Positions 34,599 to 45,979 of a stretch of DNA of 64,000 bases are shown here, piece after piece. The stretch covers positions 372,001-436,000 of the forward strand of contig NZ_JACHEX010000001.1 in NCBI RefSeq assembly GCF_014201655.1, read 5' to 3'. This stretch comes from Thermosipho japonicus (GTDB taxonomy: Bacteria; Thermotogota; Thermotogae; Thermotogales; Fervidobacteriaceae). The number at the start of each line of letters is the position of its first letter. Position 1 is the first letter of the stretch. Under the pieces are notes generated by a model that saw nothing but the letters and a program-made list of their open reading frames with translations, ran no database searches and was not told where the DNA came from. A program made the translations under genes and the position numbers.

Positions 34599-35400
34599 CG
34601 TTTTTTGTATTGGAAAAACTAATCTCGATATCTTTTATTACATTGACAAAATTCAAATTGAAGAAAATCATGTGGCAAATAATTTTGCATATTTTCCTGG
34701 TGGAAAAGCCACGAATGTTGCAATTAATCTTGCAAATTTAGGTCTCAAAGTTACTTTAATCTCTACAATTGCTGATGATATTTTCGGAAGATATATAAAA
34801 GAAAAGTTAGAAAATATTTTAATGTTCAAACCACAAATAGTCAAAAATGAAAATACCGCTTTAACCAGTATCGTTGTAGAAGATTCTGGAGCAAATACTA
34901 TGTTTCACAATCTGGGTGCAAACCAGTTCTTATCATCTCAAGCAATACCTGATAATATGAATTTTGCATTTATACAAACTGGTATTCCACAAGAAACTTT
35001 AATTAAATCTTTACAATCATCAAAAACTGCTTTTGTTGAACTTTCTGAAACTTCGCAATTTGAAATATTAAAAAATTTTTCTGCTGAATATGTATCTTTG
35101 AACAAAGATGAACTAATAAAAATATTCAAGGAAGAAAATATTGAAAAAAATCTTGCAAAGTTATCACACTTTGCAAAGCATATAGTACTAAAAATGGGAA
35201 AAGAAGGAATAATTTATGCAGGCGATACAATAATAAGAAAAAAGGCTAAAAGTGTGAAAGTTATAAACACAGCAGGTGCTGGCGATGCAGTATCGGCAGC
35301 ATTTATATATGGTACTATAAACGGTTGGGAGATTGAAAAAACTTTGGATTTTTGTATCGAATTTGCAAGTGAAAAAATTCAGAGTATTTACTCAACATAG
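34576..35400 (+). CDS. PfkB-family carbohydrate kinase
   Basis: A ribokinase-family sugar or nucleoside kinase of about 274 residues. The N-terminal family signature is FPGGKATNVAINLANLG and the C-terminal catalytic signature is NTAGAGDAVSAAF with the general base Asp. Similar proteins include ribokinase, PsuK and fructokinase; substrate is not defined. It overlaps the glucokinase gene. Starts at TTG 34576 (listed, following a GGGGG run) and ATG 34543 are both possible. PsuK partnering psuG at 13.6 kb is conceivable but unproven. Confidence 0.85.
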   Translation: MFSKEKTDVFCIGKTNLDIFYYIDKIQIEENHVANNFAYFPGGKATNVAINLANLGLKVTLISTIADDIFGRYIKEKLENILMFKPQIVKNENTALTSIVVEDSGANTMFHNLGANQFLSSQAIPDNMNFAFIQTGIPQETLIKSLQSSKTAFVELSETSQFEILKNFSAEYVSLNKDELIKIFKEENIEKNLAKLSHFAKHIVLKMGKEGIIYAGDTIIRKKAKSVKVINTAGAGDAVSAAFIYGTINGWEIEKTLDFCIEFASEKIQSIYST

Positions 35401-35411
35401 GGGGTGTATCC

Positions 35412-37612
<2,201 letters not shown>

Positions 37613-37650
37613 ACTTTAAAAAGTTTTTTTCTAATATAATCAATATATAA

Positions 37651-37688
37651 AAGCCCGTTTCTAATTACTAGAAACGGGTTTTACTTTT
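37651..37688 (+). terminator. Terminator after nfnB
   Basis: A 10-bp stem (CCCGTTTCTA with TAGAAACGGG) with a five-base loop and a T-rich tail. Confidence 0.88.
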
Positions 37689-37822
37689 ATTCAAACAAAA
37701 TTTAAACAAAGTTCTTTAAAATAGTCTATATTAAGCTTTTTTTCTTTTTTTAAAACAATAATAAGTAAGAATCAAAATATTTCTCAGCTTAACATTTTAG
37801 TAACAAAAAGGTATAATAATTA

Positions 37823-37851
37823 TTGTGAATTTATACACATCTTTTTATATT
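37823..37851 (+). promoter_or_regulatory. Promoter of ctfAB-thl with a Rex-like operator
   Basis: TTGTGA at 37823-37828, a 17-bp spacer and TATATT at 37846-37851. Overlapping the -35, TGTG-N8-CACA at 37824-37839 has the half-site and spacing of Rex operators (TTGTGA-N6-TCACAA), though the right arm differs in two positions. A Rex repressor is not encoded in the window. Between the nfnB terminator and this promoter the DNA is AT-rich with nothing else recognisable. Confidence 0.45.
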
Positions 37852-37907
37852 AAAGTTATAAACTTAATAAATTTGTATATTATTGACAAAAAAAGGAGGG
37901 AAAAGCT

Positions 37908-38558
37908 TTGAAAATCATTGATCTTTCAGAAATAAGTAATTTGATTAAAGAAGGATCAACAATAATGATTGGTGGATTTTTGGGGGTTGGAACACCTGAA
38001 AAGATAATTGATGAAATCATTAAAAACAAAATTAAAAATCTAACGGTGATCGCAAACGATACGGCTTTTGAAGATAAGGGAATAGGAAAACTTGTAAAAA
38101 ATAAACTCTGTAAAAAAGTAATAGTCTCACACATAGGAACAAACCCAGAAACCCAAAGACAAATGATTGAAGGAACATTACAAGTAGAACTTGTACCACA
38201 AGGAACACTCGCTGAAAGAATTCGTGCAGGCGGTGTTGGTTTAGGTGGAATTTTAACACCAACAGGAGTTGGAACAATTGTTGAAGAGGGAAAACAAATT
38301 ATTGAAATTGAAGGAAAAAAGTATTTATTAGAACTACCACTTAGGGCTGACATTGCATTAATAAAGGCCAAAAAAGCTGATTATCTTGGAAACCTTGTTT
38401 TCAATTTAACGGCGGAAAATTTTAACCCCTTGATGGCACTTTCAGCTGACACAGTAATTGTAGAAGTTGAAGAAATTGTACCAACAGGAAGTCTTTCACC
38501 AAATGAAATCAAAATTCCCGGAGTTGTAGTTGATTATATTGTGGGGGTGGAAAAATGA
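37908..38558 (+). CDS. ctfA: CoA-transferase subunit A (acetoacetate/butyrate type)
   Basis: The alpha subunit of a 3-oxoacid/butyrate-acetoacetate CoA-transferase, 216 residues. The CoA-binding segment [17 protein letters not shown] and [17 protein letters not shown] are typical. The enzyme moves CoA between acetyl-, acetoacetyl- and related acyl groups. It starts at TTG 37908 after AGGAGGG and overlaps subunit B by four bases. With the thiolase downstream it can join acetoacetyl-CoA and acetoacetate metabolism. Confidence 0.9.
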   Translation: MKIIDLSEISNLIKEGSTIMIGGFLGVGTPEKIIDEIIKNKIKNLTVIANDTAFEDKGIGKLVKNKLCKKVIVSHIGTNPETQRQMIEGTLQVELVPQGTLAERIRAGGVGLGGILTPTGVGTIVEEGKQIIEIEGKKYLLELPLRADIALIKAKKADYLGNLVFNLTAENFNPLMALSADTVIVEVEEIVPTGSLSPNEIKIPGVVVDYIVGVEK

Positions 38559-39199
38559 ACCCAAAAGAAAAAATTGCAATAAGAGTTGCAAAAGAGTTAA
38601 AAGAAGGACAGCTTGTAAATTTAGGAATAGGTCTTCCAACGTTAGTTGCAAATTACATACCAGAAAATATACATGTATTTTTTCAAAGTGAAAACGGTAT
38701 TGTAGGAATGGGACCAGCACCTGAACCAGGTTTCGAAAATAAAGATCTTACAAATGCTGGCGGACAATTTGTTACTGCTCTCTCGGGTGCAATGACTTTT
38801 GACAGTGCATTTTCATTTGCTCTAATTAGAGGTGGACACCTAGATGTAACTGTACTTGGTGGATTACAAGTTGACGAAGAAGGGCATCTAGCAAATTGGA
38901 TGATTCCTGGAAAGATGATCCCAGGCATGGGTGGTGCTATGGACCTTGTAACTGGAGCAAAAAAAGTAATCGTTGCCATGACACACACTGCAAAAGGAAC
39001 ACCTAAAATAGTTAAAAAATGCTCTTTACCATTAACATCAATACGCAGGGTTGATTTAATAGTTACTGAACTAGCAGTTATAAAACCTACGGATGAAGGT
39101 TTATTATTAAAAGAAATAGCAAAAGAAACAAGCTTAGACGAAGTTTTGAGTCTAACTGAAGCAAAATTAATAATCTCTGATGATTTAAAAACATTTTAA
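38555..39199 (+). CDS. ctfB: CoA-transferase subunit B (acetoacetate/butyrate type)
   Basis: The beta subunit, 214 residues, with the catalytic glutamate in the conserved [14 protein letters not shown] segment (about residue 48) and the [15 protein letters not shown] start. [15 protein letters not shown] matches the family. It completes a CoA-transferase with ctfA. The thiolase gene begins 23 bp later in the same operon. Confidence 0.92.
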   Translation: MNPKEKIAIRVAKELKEGQLVNLGIGLPTLVANYIPENIHVFFQSENGIVGMGPAPEPGFENKDLTNAGGQFVTALSGAMTFDSAFSFALIRGGHLDVTVLGGLQVDEEGHLANWMIPGKMIPGMGGAMDLVTGAKKVIVAMTHTAKGTPKIVKKCSLPLTSIRRVDLIVTELAVIKPTDEGLLLKEIAKETSLDEVLSLTEAKLIISDDLKTF

Positions 39200-39222
39200 A
39201 TAAAAAAAAGGGGTGGAGTGAT

Positions 39223-40425
39223 ATGGTATACATAATAGGTGCAAAAAGAACAGCAATAGGGACATTTGCGGGGAGTTTAAAAGACATACCAGCTCCCAAA
39301 CTTGGTGCAATTGCTGCAAAGGCAGCAATAAAACAAGCTGGGATTGAGCCATCTGATATTGATGAAACTATAATTGGCTCCATTCTTACGGCTGGACAAG
39401 GTATGGGACCTGGAAGACAAGTTGGGATTTATTCAGGGGTTCCAGTTGAAAAACCTGGATTTACTGTAAATATGCTTTGTGGCAGTGGAATGAAAGCAAC
39501 AATGCTAGGTGCTATTGACATTATGCAAAAGGAAGCAGAAGTAGTTTTGACAGGTGGTATAGAAAACATGTCAGCATCACCTTATCTTCTACCAGCAAGA
39601 GCAAGATATGGTCTTAAATTTGGAAATTTTGAAATGATTGATCACATGATATTAGATGGTCTAACAGATGTATTTAATAACGTACACATGGGAATAACAG
39701 CAGAAAATCTTGCAGAAAAATACAATATAACTAGAGAAGAACAAGACAAATTCGCATATGAAAGTCAAATGAAAGCAAAAGCAGCATTAGAAAGCGGAAG
39801 ATTTAAAGATGAAATAGAAAAAGTAGAAATTGAGACAAAAAAAGGAACAATAATATTTGATACAGATGAGCATCCAAGATTCGATGTGACATTAGAAAAG
39901 CTTGCCAAACTAAAACCAGCATTCAAAAAAGACGGAACAGTAACGGCCGGAAATGCAAGTGGAATAAACGACGGAGGAAGTGCAATACTGCTTGCAAGCG
40001 AAAAATACATAGAAAAGAAAGGATTAAAACCTCTGGCAAAGATAGTAGCATGGGCACAAGCAGGAGTAGATCCAATGGAAATGGGCCTTGGTCCGGTACC
40101 AGCAACAGAGAAGGTATTACAAAAGGCAGGAATGAAAATGGAAGACATAGAATTGATAGAACTAAACGAAGCATTTGCAGCACAAAGTTTGGCAGTAATA
40201 AAGGAATGGAGTAAAAGATTTGGAGTAAGCGAGGAATGGATAAAAGAAAGGACAAATGTAAATGGAGGAGCAATAGCACTAGGACATCCAATAGGGGCAA
40301 GTGGGAATAGGATAATAGTAACGTTGCTTTATGAGATGAAGAAAAGGAATTTAAAATATGGACTTGCAACATTATGCATCGGTGGAGGTATGGGAACCGC
40401 TGTTATTATTGAAAATATTCAATAA
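39223..40425 (+). CDS. thlA: Acetyl-CoA acetyltransferase (thiolase)
   Basis: A 400-residue thiolase that condenses two acetyl-CoA to acetoacetyl-CoA or the reverse. The acyl-binding cysteine is Cys86 in MLCGSGMKA, the catalytic His is in GGAIALGHPIGASG and the second Cys in LCIGGGMG. Length is normal. The second half (from about 39700 to 40370) uses clearly more A-ended codons (GGA, GCA, ATA, AGA) than the first half and the neighbours, which hints at a mosaic origin. The gene ends the ctf-thl operon before a strong terminator. Confidence 0.94.
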   Translation: MVYIIGAKRTAIGTFAGSLKDIPAPKLGAIAAKAAIKQAGIEPSDIDETIIGSILTAGQGMGPGRQVGIYSGVPVEKPGFTVNMLCGSGMKATMLGAIDIMQKEAEVVLTGGIENMSASPYLLPARARYGLKFGNFEMIDHMILDGLTDVFNNVHMGITAENLAEKYNITREEQDKFAYESQMKAKAALESGRFKDEIEKVEIETKKGTIIFDTDEHPRFDVTLEKLAKLKPAFKKDGTVTAGNASGINDGGSAILLASEKYIEKKGLKPLAKIVAWAQAGVDPMEMGLGPVPATEKVLQKAGMKMEDIELIELNEAFAAQSLAVIKEWSKRFGVSEEWIKERTNVNGGAIALGHPIGASGNRIIVTLLYEMKKRNLKYGLATLCIGGGMGTAVIIENIQ

Positions 40426-40444
40426 AAATTAATCATGAATCTTT

Positions 40445-40477
40445 ATCCCCAAGCAAAATTTGCTTGGGGATTTTTTA
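40445..40477 (+). terminator. Terminator after the thiolase gene
   Basis: A 13-bp stem (ATCCCCAAGCAAA with TTTGCTTGGGGAT) and a T-run, about 20 bp after the stop codon. Confidence 0.92.
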
Positions 40478-40481
40478 TTGT

Positions 40482-40522
40482 TTGACAAATTTCTACTGTA
40501 ATATTATAATATTACAGTAGAA
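40482..40522 (+). promoter_or_regulatory. Promoter with a perfect 32-bp palindromic operator on the -10
   Basis: TTGACA at 40482-40487, a 17-bp spacer and TATAAT at 40505-40510 make a consensus promoter. A perfect 32-bp palindrome at 40491-40522 (half-site TTCTACTGTAATATTA) is centred at 40506/40507 inside the -10 box. The transcript should start in its right arm, only about 17 bases before the GntR start codon. This is the expected layout of an autoregulated YtrA-type repressor. Confidence 0.85.
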
Positions 40523-40533
40523 GGAGGTAAAAT

Positions 40534-40920
40534 ATGTGGTTTACTATAAACTTTTCTTCACACAAACCTGTATATAAGCAGATTATAGAAAACGTAAAAC
40601 TACAAATCATGAATAAAAAATTAAAAAAAGGAGATTTTTTACCATCTATTAGAAAAATGGCTGAAATGTTAGATGTAAATTTAAACACAGTTTCAAGGGC
40701 ATACAGAGAACTTGTAAGTGAAGGGATAATAGAACCAATAAGAGGAGAAGGATATGTAGTAAAAAAAGACATATTAGAAAATTTTAATGAAGAACTTATC
40801 AATGAATTAACAACCATAGTAAAAAAGTGTATTAATGCAGGAATGAAAATTGATGATATTTGTAACATAATAAAATCAGCGGGAGGGAAAACAAATGATA
40901 CTACAAGTAGAAAATCTTAA
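40534..40920 (+). CDS. GntR-family regulator, YtrA type
   Basis: A 128-residue repressor with a GntR winged helix in the first 75 residues (KPVYKQIIENVKLQIMNKKL, LPSIRKMAEMLDVNLNTV, EGIIEPIRGEGYVV) and only a short helical tail. A short tail without a large effector domain is the YtrA subgroup, which usually controls a neighbouring ABC exporter. It should bind the palindrome over its own promoter. ATG at 40534 follows AAGGAGG. It overlaps the ABC ATPase gene by 26 bp. Confidence 0.92.
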   Translation: MWFTINFSSHKPVYKQIIENVKLQIMNKKLKKGDFLPSIRKMAEMLDVNLNTVSRAYRELVSEGIIEPIRGEGYVVKKDILENFNEELINELTTIVKKCINAGMKIDDICNIIKSAGGKTNDTTSRKS

Positions 40921-41677
40921 AAAGTATTATAAATCAAAAAAAGCAGTAGATGGAATTTCTTTCAAAGTGGGCAAGGGAGAAATTTTTGCTCTTCTTGGTC
41001 CCAATGGTGCAGGAAAAACTACAACTCTAAAATGCATAATTGGTTTAAGAAAAAAAGACGATGGCAAAGTAGAACTAAACGGAAACTTTACATATCTTCC
41101 TGAAAAAAAAGAACTGTATAAATCTTTAACAATAAAAAAGATGTTTGAAGTAACTCAAGAATTATCAAAACATTTTAACATTGAAAAGGCATTTGATTAT
41201 TTAAAAGAATTTAATATTGAAAAAGACGAAAAAATAGCAAATCTTTCTCATGGAATGACAACACTGGTATATCTTTCAATAGTTCTTTCTGAAGATGTTG
41301 ATATCTACTTTTTAGATGAACCAACGTGGGGTCTTGACCCTCTAATGCAAAAAAAGGTAATTGAATCCATAAGAAGATTAGCTTTTGATGGAAAAACAGT
41401 ATTTTATACAAGTCATATCCTTTCTGAAGTAGAAAAAATTGCCGATAAAGTTGCAATTATGAGCAAAGGACATATAGTAGAAATGGGATATTTGGATGAA
41501 ATAAAAGAAAAATACGTTCTCTGTTCAACAAAAGAACACATCCAAGGATATTTGTATAAAAAAACAAATGATGAAAATATTTATCTATGCAAAAAAGAAG
41601 AAGCAAAGGGCGATATTCAACCAGCAAATTTTGAAACTATCTTTGAAGCTCTTGTCAAAGGAGGAGATAAAATATGA
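40895..41677 (+). CDS. ABC transporter ATP-binding protein
   Basis: A 260-residue ABC ATPase with Walker A GPNGAGKT (35-42) and Walker B IYFLDEP. The signature is unusual: LSHGMTT where LSGGQ or YSKGM is expected, and the Q-loop region is short. Such sequences are seen in YtrB-like ATPases of small exporters. It overlaps the regulator upstream and the permease downstream by four bases. The transported compound is unknown; YtrA-type systems often answer cell-envelope-active antibiotics. Confidence 0.88.
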   Translation: MILQVENLKKYYKSKKAVDGISFKVGKGEIFALLGPNGAGKTTTLKCIIGLRKKDDGKVELNGNFTYLPEKKELYKSLTIKKMFEVTQELSKHFNIEKAFDYLKEFNIEKDEKIANLSHGMTTLVYLSIVLSEDVDIYFLDEPTWGLDPLMQKKVIESIRRLAFDGKTVFYTSHILSEVEKIADKVAIMSKGHIVEMGYLDEIKEKYVLCSTKEHIQGYLYKKTNDENIYLCKKEEAKGDIQPANFETIFEALVKGGDKI

Positions 41678-42417
41678 AAAGAGAATGGCTACAAATGAAA
41701 GTTAGAACTATTAGCCTTTTTATTTTATTCACAATTCTTTTCTTTTCACTTGCACCATTTCAAAACTTTACAATAAACATATTAACCGAAAACTCGGAAG
41801 CTATTAAAAAATTCGTTGGAGAAAATTTTGTTGAAAAATTAAAAAACTGGGATTACTATATACTCTCTCAATGGTTTGGAAAAAACTTTGGCCAATTTAT
41901 TCCAATACTAGCTATAATAATAGCGTTTCCACTTTTTTCAAGAGAATATGAAAATGAAACAATAACATTTTTATTATCACGGCAAAATAGAAAAACTATC
42001 TTTCTCCAAAAAACTTTATTAAGTATTTTTGTACTCTTTATTTTAATTACCTACTTTTCTTACTTACCATCCATATATTCGTTGATAACCTCAAAAGAGT
42101 TATCAATTCTTACTGTTTCAAAATTTTATATTCACTCACTCGTAGGAGCATTCTTTTGGTTTTCAATTGTAATTGTATTCACGACATACTTTAATGACCA
42201 AGTAAAACCAATTCTTTCTTCTGCAGTAGTTTTAGGTTTAACAACCACACTAGGACTACTAAAACCACTCAAATTTTTTAATACATATAAATATATTCTT
42301 GGATATTCAATTTTTGAAAAAGGAAAAGTTGATCTCACATATACAATTGTACTTACTATACTAAGTTTTATCTTTGTCTACTTTTCATATCTAATCTTTA
42401 AAGAAAAGGAGGTTTAA
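41674..42417 (+). CDS. ABC transporter permease (ABC-2 type)
   Basis: A 247-residue membrane protein with about six hydrophobic helices: the first at about residues 11-30, a large loop with FVEKLKNWDYYILSQWFGKNF, then helices near 72-90, 105-125, 140-165, 175-190 and 220-240. The FSREYENETITFLLS segment is typical of ABC-2 permeases (coupling region). It works with the ATPase just upstream. Confidence 0.82.
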   Translation: MKREWLQMKVRTISLFILFTILFFSLAPFQNFTINILTENSEAIKKFVGENFVEKLKNWDYYILSQWFGKNFGQFIPILAIIIAFPLFSREYENETITFLLSRQNRKTIFLQKTLLSIFVLFILITYFSYLPSIYSLITSKELSILTVSKFYIHSLVGAFFWFSIVIVFTTYFNDQVKPILSSAVVLGLTTTLGLLKPLKFFNTYKYILGYSIFEKGKVDLTYTIVLTILSFIFVYFSYLIFKEKEV

Positions 42418-42419
42418 AT

Positions 42420-43673
42420 ATGAAAAAATTTATTTTTGTATTACTTGTTGTTTCAATAACTATTTTTCCTATAGAATACCAATTAGTAGCCCAATCATAT
42501 TTTGAAGGTTTAATTTCCAAAAATTTTGAAAAATGCTATGAGCTTTCCTCAGACATCTTGAAAAAACATCTTCCAGTCGCTAAATTAAAAGAAATATGGG
42601 AAGGTATTGAACAAACCTATGGCCCATTTTCAAACATTATTAAAATCACTCCAATTGAAAAAAGTCCATATATGATTTATATATACACAGCAAAATTTCA
42701 AAAAAGATCACTAAATATCTCAATAACTGTAAATAACCAAGGAAAAATAGACGGCTTATTTTTTAACCTTGCACAAAGCATTGAATACAAAGCACCAGAC
42801 TATGTAAGTAATGATAACTTTACTGAAAAAGATATTAAAATAGGAGATCTACCTGGAAAACTAACAATTCCAAAAAACTCATCTGATGTTGCTGTAATTT
42901 TAATACATGGATCAGGTCCAAATGATATGGATGAAACAATTGGCCCAAATAAAATTTTTAAAGATATTGCTTATGGACTTTCAAGCAATAATATAGCTGT
43001 ATTAAGATACGATAAAAGGACTTTTCATCCAGAGCTTCTAAAAGAGCCAGACAATATAACTGTAAGAGAGGAAGTAATAGATGATGTAGAGAATGCTGTT
43101 AAACTTTTAAAAAAAGAAGGATATAAAAAAATATATCTTTTAGGTCACAGCCTTGGAGCATACCTTGCTCCATACATAGCCTATAAAAATCAAGATATAT
43201 ATGGGTTAATTCTTCTTGCACCTCCTGCAAGAAATATAGAAGAAATAACACTAGATCAATTAGAATTTCTTGAAAAACTTTACTCTGGAAAAAATAAAGA
43301 AGAAATAAACAAAGCAAAAGAAGGGCTTAAAAAAATAATAAACAACAAAGCAAGCAAAAATGAAATAATCCTTGGTGCACCAGCAAGTTATTGGTATGAT
43401 CTTAGAAATTACAATCCTTTAAAATATATAAAACAATTAAAAATTCCAGTACTAATGCTTTTTGGAGAAAATGACTATCAAGTTCCTACAAAAGAATTAG
43501 AAATTTTCAAAAAAGAACTTTCAGAAAAGAAAAATATTAAAATTAAAATGTATTCTAATCTGACACATATTTTTACTCCAGGTGAAAAATCTCCTTATTC
43601 ATATTATATTGAAAACCACGTTAGTAGAGAGGTAATCAAGGATATCGTATCATTTATAGAAGGGAGGAATTAA
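42420..43673 (+). CDS. Secreted alpha/beta hydrolase with N-terminal DUF3887-like domain
   Basis: A 417-residue protein with a signal peptide (about residues 1-18), a small alpha+beta domain of DUF3887 type (residues about 20-120) and a C-terminal alpha/beta hydrolase. The nucleophile is in LLGHSLGAYLAP, the acid Asp is likely in LFGENDYQVP and the His in SNLTHIF. The oxyanion region is ILIHGSGPNDMDETIGPN. Substrate could be an ester, lipid or antibiotic outside the membrane. Its place in the YtrA-ABC operon, 2 bp after the permease, suggests a joint role at the envelope. Confidence 0.85.
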   Translation: MKKFIFVLLVVSITIFPIEYQLVAQSYFEGLISKNFEKCYELSSDILKKHLPVAKLKEIWEGIEQTYGPFSNIIKITPIEKSPYMIYIYTAKFQKRSLNISITVNNQGKIDGLFFNLAQSIEYKAPDYVSNDNFTEKDIKIGDLPGKLTIPKNSSDVAVILIHGSGPNDMDETIGPNKIFKDIAYGLSSNNIAVLRYDKRTFHPELLKEPDNITVREEVIDDVENAVKLLKKEGYKKIYLLGHSLGAYLAPYIAYKNQDIYGLILLAPPARNIEEITLDQLEFLEKLYSGKNKEEINKAKEGLKKIINNKASKNEIILGAPASYWYDLRNYNPLKYIKQLKIPVLMLFGENDYQVPTKELEIFKKELSEKKNIKIKMYSNLTHIFTPGEKSPYSYYIENHVSREVIKDIVSFIEGRN

Positions 43674-43674
43674 A

Positions 43675-44001
43675 ATGATAATAACTACAACAGAGAATAT
43701 TCCAGATTATGAAATTGTTGAAATATTAGGAATTGTAATGGGAAATATAGTTCAATCAAAACACTTAGGAAAAGACATCGCTGCCGCATTTAAAACCCTT
43801 GCCGGTGGAGAAATTAAAGCATATACAGAAATGATGACAGAAGCAAGAAACAAAGCAATAGAAAGAATGATAGACGAAGCAGAAAAAATAGGAGCAGATG
43901 CTGTAGTAAATGTAAGATTTTCAAGTTCTTCAGTAATGAGTGGTGCCGCAGAAATGCTTGCTTACGGAACAGCTGTAAAGATTAAAAAGTCAAATAAATA
44001 A
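43675..44001 (+). CDS. YbjQ/UPF0145-family protein
   Basis: A 108-residue cytosolic protein that matches the YbjQ (UPF0145) family: TTTENIPDYEIVEILGIVMG at the start and ADAVVNVRF followed by AYGTAVKI at the end. It forms pentamer-like assemblies in known structures; function unsettled. It is the last gene of the YtrA-ABC operon, one base after the hydrolase. Confidence 0.88.
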   Translation: MIITTTENIPDYEIVEILGIVMGNIVQSKHLGKDIAAAFKTLAGGEIKAYTEMMTEARNKAIERMIDEAEKIGADAVVNVRFSSSSVMSGAAEMLAYGTAVKIKKSNK

Positions 44002-44055
44002 CAAACTTATGTAACAATTGCTATAATTTTTAGTAAATTTTAAATTACAGCCAAG

Positions 44056-44082
44056 AATGCCTATAAACAGAGGTATTTTTGA
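44056..44082 (+). terminator. Probable terminator of the YtrA-ABC operon
   Basis: A 7-bp stem (AATGCCT with AGGTATT, one G-T pair) and a T-run, 55 bp after the ybjQ-like gene. It is weaker than the other terminators in the window. Confidence 0.6.
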
Positions 44083-44106
44083 TTTTTATTATCTATATTA
44101 TCACTC

Positions 44107-44135
44107 TTGACAAAAGACTGCTAATATCATATAAT
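44107..44135 (+). promoter_or_regulatory. Promoter of dnaK-hsp20
   Basis: TTGACA at 44107-44112, a 17-bp spacer and TATAAT at 44130-44135: a full consensus housekeeping promoter. No CIRCE inverted repeat (TTAGCACTC-N9-GAGTGCTAA) is visible nearby. Confidence 0.85.
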
Positions 44136-44156
44136 ATGTATCGGGAGGTGAAAGAT

Positions 44157-45953
44157 ATGGCAAATAAAAAAGAATATGTCGTAGGTATAGACCTGGGTAC
44201 AACAAATAGTGTTATTGCTTGGATGAAACCAGACTCTTCAGTTGAAGTTATACCAAATGCTGAAGGTGCAAGAACAACTCCGTCAATAGTTGCATTCAGT
44301 AAAACCGGTGAAATTCTTGTAGGTGAACCCGCAAAAAGGCAGCTTATATTAAATTCTGAAAGAACTATTAAATCAATAAAAAGAAAAATGGGAACCGATT
44401 ATAAAGTAAAAATCGATGACAAAGATTACACCCCACAAGAAATCAGTGCATTTATACTAAAGAAGCTAAAAAGAGACGCAGAAGAATACTTGGGCGGAGA
44501 AGTTAAAAAAGCTGTCATCACCTGTCCTGCATACTTCAATGATGCTCAAAGACAGGCAACGAAAGAGGCTGGTATAATCGCTGGTTTTGAAGTCTTAAGA
44601 ATTATAAACGAACCAACTGCAGCAGCTCTTGCATATGGTCTTGATAAAAAAGGAAAAGAAGAAAAGGTTCTCGTATACGACTTAGGTGGAGGTACATTTG
44701 ACGTTTCAATACTTGAAATTGGCGATGGAGTAATTCAAGTAGTTGCAACTTCCGGTAATAACCATCTTGGTGGTGACGATTTTGACCAAAGAATAATCGA
44801 TTGGCTCGCAGAAGAATTTAAAAAACAACACGGTGTCGATTTAAGAGAGGACAAGCAAGCTCTTCAAAGATTGAGAGATGCTGCTGAAAAAGCAAAGATT
44901 GAACTTTCAAGCAAACTTGAAACTGATATAAGTTTGCCATACATAACAGCTACAGCAGAAGGCCCACTACATCTTGAAATGAGACTAACACGTTCAATGT
45001 TTGAATCCTTAACAAGAGACCTTGTTGAAATGACAAGAAAGCCTGTTGAACAAGCGCTTTCAGATGCTAAATTAAAACCAGAAGATATCGATGAAATAAT
45101 CCTTGTAGGTGGTATGACAAGAGTTCCAATGGTTCAAAAATTCATCAAAGAAATATTTGGTAAAGATCCTAACAGAGGAGTTAATCCAGACGAAGCAGTA
45201 GCAGTTGGTGCAGCAATTCAAGCAGCTATTCTTGCAGGAGAAGAAGGAGCACAAGGAAAAGATATCGTATTAGTTGATGTCACACCATTAACACTTGGTA
45301 TAGAAGTAAAAGGTGGTTTGTTTGAACCAATTATCCCAAGAAATTCAACTATACCAATTAAAAAGAGTAAAGTCTTTACAACAGCAGAAGACGGTCAAAC
45401 AGAAGTAGAAGTAAGAGTATACCAAGGCGAAAGACCGATTGCGGCAGATAACATTTTACTTGGAAGCTTTAGACTTGTTGGAATTCCACCTGCACCAAGG
45501 GGTGTCCCACAAATCGAAGTCACATTCGATATTGATAGCGATGGAATTGTTCACGTCTCGGCAAAAGACCTTGGCACAGGAAAAGAGCAATCGATGGTTG
45601 TATCCGGTAGACATCAATTAAGCGAAGATGATATCAACAAGATCATTGAAGATGCTAAGAAATTTGAAGAACAAGATAAGAGAAGAAAAGAAGAAGTAGA
45701 ACTTAAAAACAAAGCAGATGACCTTGCATACTACATAGAAAAATCACTAAAAGAATATGGTGACAAAATCCCAGCAGATGAAAAAGACAAACTCGAAAAC
45801 CTTGTTAAAGACTTAAGGGATGCAATAAATAAAAACGATATACCAAGAATAAAGATGTTGTTTGATGAACTTGACAGAGAAAAAACAAAAATTGGAGAGT
45901 ATATTTACAAACAAAATCAACAAGGTGGAAATCAACAGGCTGAAAATCAATAA
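44157..45953 (+). CDS. dnaK: Chaperone protein DnaK (Hsp70)
   Basis: The Hsp70 chaperone, 598 residues from ATG 44157 (after GGGAGGTG). The nucleotide-binding domain starts [14 protein letters not shown] and contains [14 protein letters not shown] and the hinge region [16 protein letters not shown]. The substrate-binding domain and a helical lid with a Gln/Asn-rich tail follow. It is paired with an Hsp20 gene; grpE and dnaJ are not present here. An upstream in-frame extension covering the promoter is not used. Confidence 0.98.
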   Translation: MANKKEYVVGIDLGTTNSVIAWMKPDSSVEVIPNAEGARTTPSIVAFSKTGEILVGEPAKRQLILNSERTIKSIKRKMGTDYKVKIDDKDYTPQEISAFILKKLKRDAEEYLGGEVKKAVITCPAYFNDAQRQATKEAGIIAGFEVLRIINEPTAAALAYGLDKKGKEEKVLVYDLGGGTFDVSILEIGDGVIQVVATSGNNHLGGDDFDQRIIDWLAEEFKKQHGVDLREDKQALQRLRDAAEKAKIELSSKLETDISLPYITATAEGPLHLEMRLTRSMFESLTRDLVEMTRKPVEQALSDAKLKPEDIDEIILVGGMTRVPMVQKFIKEIFGKDPNRGVNPDEAVAVGAAIQAAILAGEEGAQGKDIVLVDVTPLTLGIEVKGGLFEPIIPRNSTIPIKKSKVFTTAEDGQTEVEVRVYQGERPIAADNILLGSFRLVGIPPAPRGVPQIEVTFDIDSDGIVHVSAKDLGTGKEQSMVVSGRHQLSEDDINKIIEDAKKFEEQDKRRKEEVELKNKADDLAYYIEKSLKEYGDKIPADEKDKLENLVKDLRDAINKNDIPRIKMLFDELDREKTKIGEYIYKQNQQGGNQQAENQ

Positions 45954-45979
45954 TAAAAAATATAAAGGGAGGTGGGAGT

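Noticed and set aside
39923-40372. Long minus-strand frame of 149 codons opposite the thiolase gene
   Set aside because: It is antisense to a certain gene, rich in Leu, Ser and Phe as expected from reversed A-rich codons, and has no ribosome-binding site or family pattern.
44020-44156. Search for a CIRCE element ahead of dnaK
   Set aside because: No TTAGCACTC-type inverted repeat is present; only a weak terminator and a normal promoter are seen.
44079-44156. N-terminal extension of DnaK
   Set aside because: It would be encoded by the promoter and leader region; the standard DnaK start is at 44157 after GGGAGGTG.
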